From positions 310,001-374,000 of the forward strand of contig CAWEOT010000015.1 in assembly GCA_963810775.1 (NCBI GenBank): a stretch of DNA of 64,000 bases, read 5' to 3'. Positions 60,669-64,000 of this stretch are shown here, one piece after another. Position 1 is the first letter of the stretch. Each line of letters starts with the position of its first letter. The translations under genes were made by a program, and so were the position numbers. The DNA comes from DATBVX01 sp963810775 (GTDB lineage: Bacteria; Pseudomonadota; Gammaproteobacteria; Steroidobacterales; Steroidobacteraceae). The notes below the pieces were generated by a model. That model did no database searches. It saw only the letters and a list, made by a program, of their open reading frames with translations, and was not told where the DNA came from.

Positions 60669-61408
60669 ACCGTCACGCGATCCATCACGCGATAGTCAAG
60701 TTCAATGCCCGCGACCTCGTAACCGCGCTTGAAGTCGCGGATGTGTTTCTCCATCCAGCTGCGCGCTTCCTCGGCATTACGACTGCGGATCGCATCGATC
60801 AGGCGCTGTTGCGCGGCAATGATGCGCGAGCGCGCTTGCGGTACCTGGTCGATCATGCGACCGAGAGTAGGGGAGAGGAGGCGCGTGAGTGGCGCCTGCG
60901 CGAGCACCAGGACGTGATTCTGGGTGCAACGGGCGAGGGTGCGGAAGAACTCGACGACCACGGCCACCGCGCGCTCGCGATCTGCAGCCAGGCTCTCGAA
61001 CAGGTGGTGGAGCGCTTCAAGCTCTTCGATCTGCACAGGCTCGCGCTTACGTGCGGCGAGCGCAGCGGCCTGCGGCTCGATGATCATCATCGCTTCCCAG
61101 ACTTCGAGAAACGTGACGCCATGCAGCTTGAGCGCGCGGCTCACATCGGAGGCCACATTCGCGGGCTGCGGATAGGTCACATAGAGGCGCTTGCCCCCTT
61201 CCTTGCGAGTGAGTAATCCTTTGCTCTGCAGCTCGCGAAGCGCCTCGCGCACCGTGGAGCGGTTGACGCCGAACTGCCGTGCGAGGTCGAGCTCCGCCGG
61301 CAGCGCATCGCCGTCGTTGAGGTCGCGGGCCATGATCTTGGTTTCGATCGTGACCGCGACGCGGCGATACGCGGGCTCCAGATTCAGGGGTTCGAACATG
61401 GTTGCCAT
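60665..61408 (-). CDS. GntR family transcriptional regulator, FCD (FadR-type) ligand domain
   Basis: A 247-residue repressor. The winged helix is VAVTIETKIMARDLNDGDAL, LDLARQFGVNRSTVREALRELQSKGLL and RKEGGKRLYVTYP. The all-helical FCD domain covers about residues 95-240 (FLEVWEAMMIIEPQAAALAA, VEFFRTLARCTQNHVLVLAQ, AIRSRNAEEARSWMEKHIRDF). Members bind organic acids or acyl-CoA and release DNA. It lies between the FadB-like gene (convergent) and the leucine-pathway genes (divergent), with the palindrome TGTCCGACA at 61475-61483, so it probably controls the latter and itself. ATG 61408 was chosen; ATG 61399 is an alternative. Confidence 0.9.
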   Translation of the reverse strand: MATMFEPLNLEPAYRRVAVTIETKIMARDLNDGDALPAELDLARQFGVNRSTVREALRELQSKGLLTRKEGGKRLYVTYPQPANVASDVSRALKLHGVTFLEVWEAMMIIEPQAAALAARKREPVQIEELEALHHLFESLAADRERAVAVVVEFFRTLARCTQNHVLVLAQAPLTRLLSPTLGRMIDQVPQARSRIIAAQQRLIDAIRSRNAEEARSWMEKHIRDFKRGYEVAGIELDYRVMDRVTV

Positions 61409-61466
61409 ATATATATGTATGCGCAGGATAAGGGCTGCGCCGCAGCATTGGCGATCATTGACAGAT

Positions 61467-61484
61467 TGTCGGATTGTCCGACAG
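61467..61484. promoter_or_regulatory. Palindrome in the gntR-ivd gap, likely GntR operator
   Basis: TGTCGGA at 61467-61473 and TCCGACA at 61477-61483 are a perfect inverted repeat around TTG; a tighter palindrome TGTC-C-GACA sits at 61475-61483. FadR-subfamily GntR proteins favour sites of the form TTGTC-N-GACAA, which fits nine of eleven positions here. It lies between the two divergent starts, close to both promoters. Confidence 0.6.
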
Positions 61485-61554
61485 AATACCGCCCATGTCC
61501 AGCTTGCCCAAGACACCCTTGCGCGCCATTTCCACGGCGCCGGCCGGAGCGCCC

Positions 61555-62712
61555 ATGGTCGAATTCGATTTCGGTCTAGGTGAAAGCGTCGACCTGTTAC
61601 GCAGCACGGTGCGTGCCTTTGCATTGGAGAAGATCCAGCCGCGCGCCGCGGAAATCGATCGCAGCAATCAGTTTCCCCGCGATCTCTGGCCGGAGCTCGG
61701 ATCCCTTGGCCTGCTCGGGCCCACTGTTGCGGAAGAATTTGGTGGCGCCGGCATGGGTTACCTGGAGCACGTCGTGGCGATGGAGGAAATCAGCCGCGAA
61801 TCGGGTTCCATTGGCCTGTCCTACGGCGCGCACTCCAACCTGTGTGTTAATCAGCTGAGTCGCTGGGGGAGCCCCGAACAGAAACGGCGCTATCTGCCGA
61901 AGTTGCTGAGCGGTGAACACGTTGGTGCACTCGCCATGAGTGAGCCCGGTTCCGGATCGGATGTCATCGGTATGCGTACCCGCGCGGAACGACGCGGCGA
62001 TCACTACGTCCTGAATGGCAACAAGATGTGGATCACGAATGGCCCGGAAGCGGACGTGGTGGTCGTGTACGCGACGCTCGATCCAGCGCTCGGGGCGAAA
62101 GGCATCACAACTTTCATCGTTGAGAAAGGCATGCCCGGATTCTGGAGTGCCCAGAAGCTCGACAAGCTCGGCATGCGGGGCTCCGATACGAGCGAGCTGG
62201 TGTTTCGCGACTGCCAGGTGCCGCTTGCCAATGTGCTGCACGAAGTGGGCAAGGGCGCGCGTGTATTGATGAGCGGACTCGACTACGAGCGTGTGGTGCT
62301 GGCGGGTGGACCGCTCGGGATCATGCAGTCCTGCCTCGACACTGTGTTGCCGTACGTTCATGAGCGGCGCCAGTTTGGTCAGCCGATCGGCAGCTTTCAG
62401 CTCATGCAGGCGAAAATTGCCGACCTGTACACCACACTCAATGCGTCTCGCGCCTATGTCTATGCTGTCGCGGGGGCCTGCGATCGCGGGCAAACGACAA
62501 GGTTCGATGCCGCGGGCTGCATCCTGTTCGCGGCTGAACGTGCGACTGCCTGTGCTCTCGACACGATTCAGGCGCTGGGCGGCAACGGTTACATCAATGA
62601 CTATCCCGCCGGACGACTTCTGCGGGATGCGAAACTGTACGAGATCGGGGCGGGGACCAGCGAAATCCGTCGCATGCTGATCGGGCGAGAGTTGTTCGAA
62701 GCCAGCGCCTGA
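61555..62712 (+). CDS. Isovaleryl-CoA dehydrogenase-like acyl-CoA dehydrogenase
   Basis: A 385-residue FAD enzyme oxidising isovaleryl-CoA to 3-methylcrotonyl-CoA in leucine breakdown. Evidence: AFALEKIQPRAAEIDRSNQFP, ALAMSEPGSGSDVIGMRTRAE, YVLNGNKMWITNGPEADVVV, KLGMRGSDTSELVFRDCQVP, and GLDYERVVLAGGPLGIMQ, in which the Glu lies at the isovaleryl-specific catalytic position rather than near residue 376. ALGGNGYINDYPAGRLLRDAKLYEIGAGTSEIRRMLIGREL ends it. ATG 61555 has GGAG five bases upstream and gives a family-length protein; an ATG at 61495 adds 20 residues. The next gene encodes a carboxylase subunit for the following step. Confidence 0.92.
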   Translation: MVEFDFGLGESVDLLRSTVRAFALEKIQPRAAEIDRSNQFPRDLWPELGSLGLLGPTVAEEFGGAGMGYLEHVVAMEEISRESGSIGLSYGAHSNLCVNQLSRWGSPEQKRRYLPKLLSGEHVGALAMSEPGSGSDVIGMRTRAERRGDHYVLNGNKMWITNGPEADVVVVYATLDPALGAKGITTFIVEKGMPGFWSAQKLDKLGMRGSDTSELVFRDCQVPLANVLHEVGKGARVLMSGLDYERVVLAGGPLGIMQSCLDTVLPYVHERRQFGQPIGSFQLMQAKIADLYTTLNASRAYVYAVAGACDRGQTTRFDAAGCILFAAERATACALDTIQALGGNGYINDYPAGRLLRDAKLYEIGAGTSEIRRMLIGRELFEASA

Positions 62713-62722
62713 GGCCGCACAC

Positions 62723-64000
62723 ATGCCGGCCATCCATAGTGCGCTAAACCTTCATAGCGATGAATCCCGGCGCAATGCCGAGACCAATCGCAAGCTCGCC
62801 GCGGAATTACGCGCGCTCATCGCCCGCATCGGCGAGGGCGGCACGGCGGAGGCGCGTTCCAAACACCAGGGTCGCGGGAAGCTGCTGGTTCGCGATCGCG
62901 TGCGACACTTGCTGGACGTCGGCTCACCGTTTCTGGAAATCGGCCAGCTGGCGGGGCACGAGTTGTATGAGGACGCCATCCCGGCCGCTGGGCTCGTGAC
63001 TGGTATCGGCCGCGTGAGCGGCCGCGAGTGCGTGATCGTCGCCAATGACGCGACCGTCAAGGGTGGCACGTACTACCCAATCACCGTCAAGAAGCATTTG
63101 CGGGCGCAGGAAATCGCGCTGGAGAATGCTTTGCCGTGCATCTATCTCGTAGACTCCGGCGGCGCATTCCTGCCAATGCAGGACGAGGTGTTCCCAGACC
63201 GCGAGCACTTCGGAAGGATCTTCTTCAACCAGGCGACCCTCTCGGCGCGTGCCATTCCGCAGCTCGCGATCGTGATGGGATCGTGCACCGCTGGCGGCGC
63301 CTACGTCCCCGCGATGTGTGATGAAAGCATCATCGTCCGCAACCAGGGAACCATCTTTCTCGGCGGGCCGCCGCTCGTGAAGGCAGCGACCGGTGAGATC
63401 ATAGACGCGGAAGCATTGGGGGGCGGTGACGTACACACTCGCGTCTCCGGAGTGACAGATCATCTGGCCGAGAACGACGAGCACGCACTAGGGCTCGCGC
63501 GGCGGCTGGTTGCCAATCTCAATCGGTCGCCAGCGCCGCGGGTGGAAGAGAGTTCGCGCGAGCCGCGCTACCCTGCCGAGGAGCTTTACGGCGTGGTGCC
63601 GCACGACACGCGCATCCCTTATGACGTGCGTGAGGTCATCGCCCGAATCATCGACGATTCCGATCTCGACGAGTTCAAGGCCCTCTACGGACGCACGCTG
63701 GTGTGCGGATTCGCGCGCCTCGCCGGTATGCCGGTCGGCATCATTGCCAATAACGGCATCCTGTTTTCTGAATCGGCGCTCAAGGGCGCGCATTTCATCG
63801 AGCTCTGCAACCGCCGTCGCGTGCCACTGGTGTTTCTGCAGAACATCACCGGCTTCATGGTCGGACGCAAGTACGAGAACGCGGGCATCGCCAAGGACGG
63901 TGCCAAGATGGTGACCGCGGTTGCGGGTGCCACGGTGCCGAAATTCACCGTCATCATCGGGGGCTCCTTCGGTGCCGGAAACTATGCGATGTGTGGACGC
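62723..64000 (+). CDS. Methylcrotonyl-CoA carboxylase beta (carboxyltransferase) subunit, 3' end cut by window
   Basis: The first 426 residues of a carboxyltransferase; the frame is open to the end of the window. It contains ARSKHQGRGKLLVRDRVRHLLD, ATVKGGTYYPITVKKHLRAQEI, PCIYLVDSGGAFLPMQDEVFPD, IVMGSCTAGGAYVPAMCDES and GTIFLGGPPLVKAATGE, all typical of the biotin-dependent acyl-CoA carboxyltransferase (LiuB/MccB) group, then FSESALKGAHFIELCNRRRV and QNITGFMVGRKYENAGI. It carboxylates 3-methylcrotonyl-CoA with the biotinylated alpha subunit. The start ATG 62723 is 11 bases after the dehydrogenase; the pair forms a leucine-catabolism operon that continues past the window. Confidence 0.92.
   Translation, partial: MPAIHSALNLHSDESRRNAETNRKLAAELRALIARIGEGGTAEARSKHQGRGKLLVRDRVRHLLDVGSPFLEIGQLAGHELYEDAIPAAGLVTGIGRVSGRECVIVANDATVKGGTYYPITVKKHLRAQEIALENALPCIYLVDSGGAFLPMQDEVFPDREHFGRIFFNQATLSARAIPQLAIVMGSCTAGGAYVPAMCDESIIVRNQGTIFLGGPPLVKAATGEIIDAEALGGGDVHTRVSGVTDHLAENDEHALGLARRLVANLNRSPAPRVEESSREPRYPAEELYGVVPHDTRIPYDVREVIARIIDDSDLDEFKALYGRTLVCGFARLAGMPVGIIANNGILFSESALKGAHFIELCNRRRVPLVFLQNITGFMVGRKYENAGIAKDGAKMVTAVAGATVPKFTVIIGGSFGAGNYAMCGR

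Overview
The window looks like chromosomal DNA from a high-GC gammaproteobacterium. The evidence is the order ruvC-ruvA-ruvB-ybgC-tolQ-tolR-tolA-tolB-pal-cpoB, a RelA-type (p)ppGpp synthetase, an E. coli-like cytochrome bd, CCA-encoding tRNA genes, and GTG/TTG starts with frequent ATGA overlaps. Ku, a PEP-CTERM protein, a p-cresol-methylhydroxylase-type pair and a leucine/isovalerate pathway point to an aerobic environmental heterotroph, perhaps on the Steroidobacter/Nevskia/Xanthomonas side. That placement is inference; no rRNA or marker search was possible.

Layout. 0.1-9.3 kb: stress and redox genes (histidine phosphatase, Bcp peroxiredoxin, acetyltransferase, tRNA-Ala, hemerythrin, Ku, a molybdopterin oxidoreductase with its cytochrome b), plus a broken phospholipase-like gene and a lipoprotein hydrolase. 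9.4-17.9 kb: tRNA-Arg and a mostly accessory stretch (orphan protein, DUF11/CFI-box protein, MlaC-like protein, two TolB-like/TPR proteins, a broken ceramidase-like membrane protein, GST). 18-32 kb: MetF-like reductase, Ada, the sucA-sucB-lpdA operon of the TCA cycle, an unusual receiver-receiver-membrane-repeat-TonB protein, and relA. 32-41.6 kb: yebC, ruvCAB, ybgC, the tol-pal envelope operon and queE-queC for queuosine. 41.5-47.5 kb: a folate C1 module (folD, metF-like, purU), tRNA-Lys followed about 1 kb later by a copy of its own 3' half with a PEP-CTERM gene between, and mltF. 47.6-55 kb: p-cresol-methylhydroxylase-like cluster, then cydP-cydA-cydB-cydX and a broken repeat protein. 55-64 kb: cysQ-cysD-cysNC sulfate activation, a FadB-like beta-oxidation enzyme, a GntR/FCD regulator, isovaleryl-CoA dehydrogenase and the start of the methylcrotonyl-CoA carboxylase beta subunit, which runs off the window.

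Four accessory genes carry one or more apparent single-base insertions and a fifth carries a probable shift of the other sign, while core genes are intact. This is either recent decay or residual sequencing error. The most unusual items are the receiver-receiver-TonB fusion, the zinc-phospholipase/outer-membrane-domain fusion, the tRNA-Lys attachment-site scar, and the 60-bp duplication inside the cytochrome b gene. No CRISPR array, complete insertion sequence, integrase or rRNA was seen.
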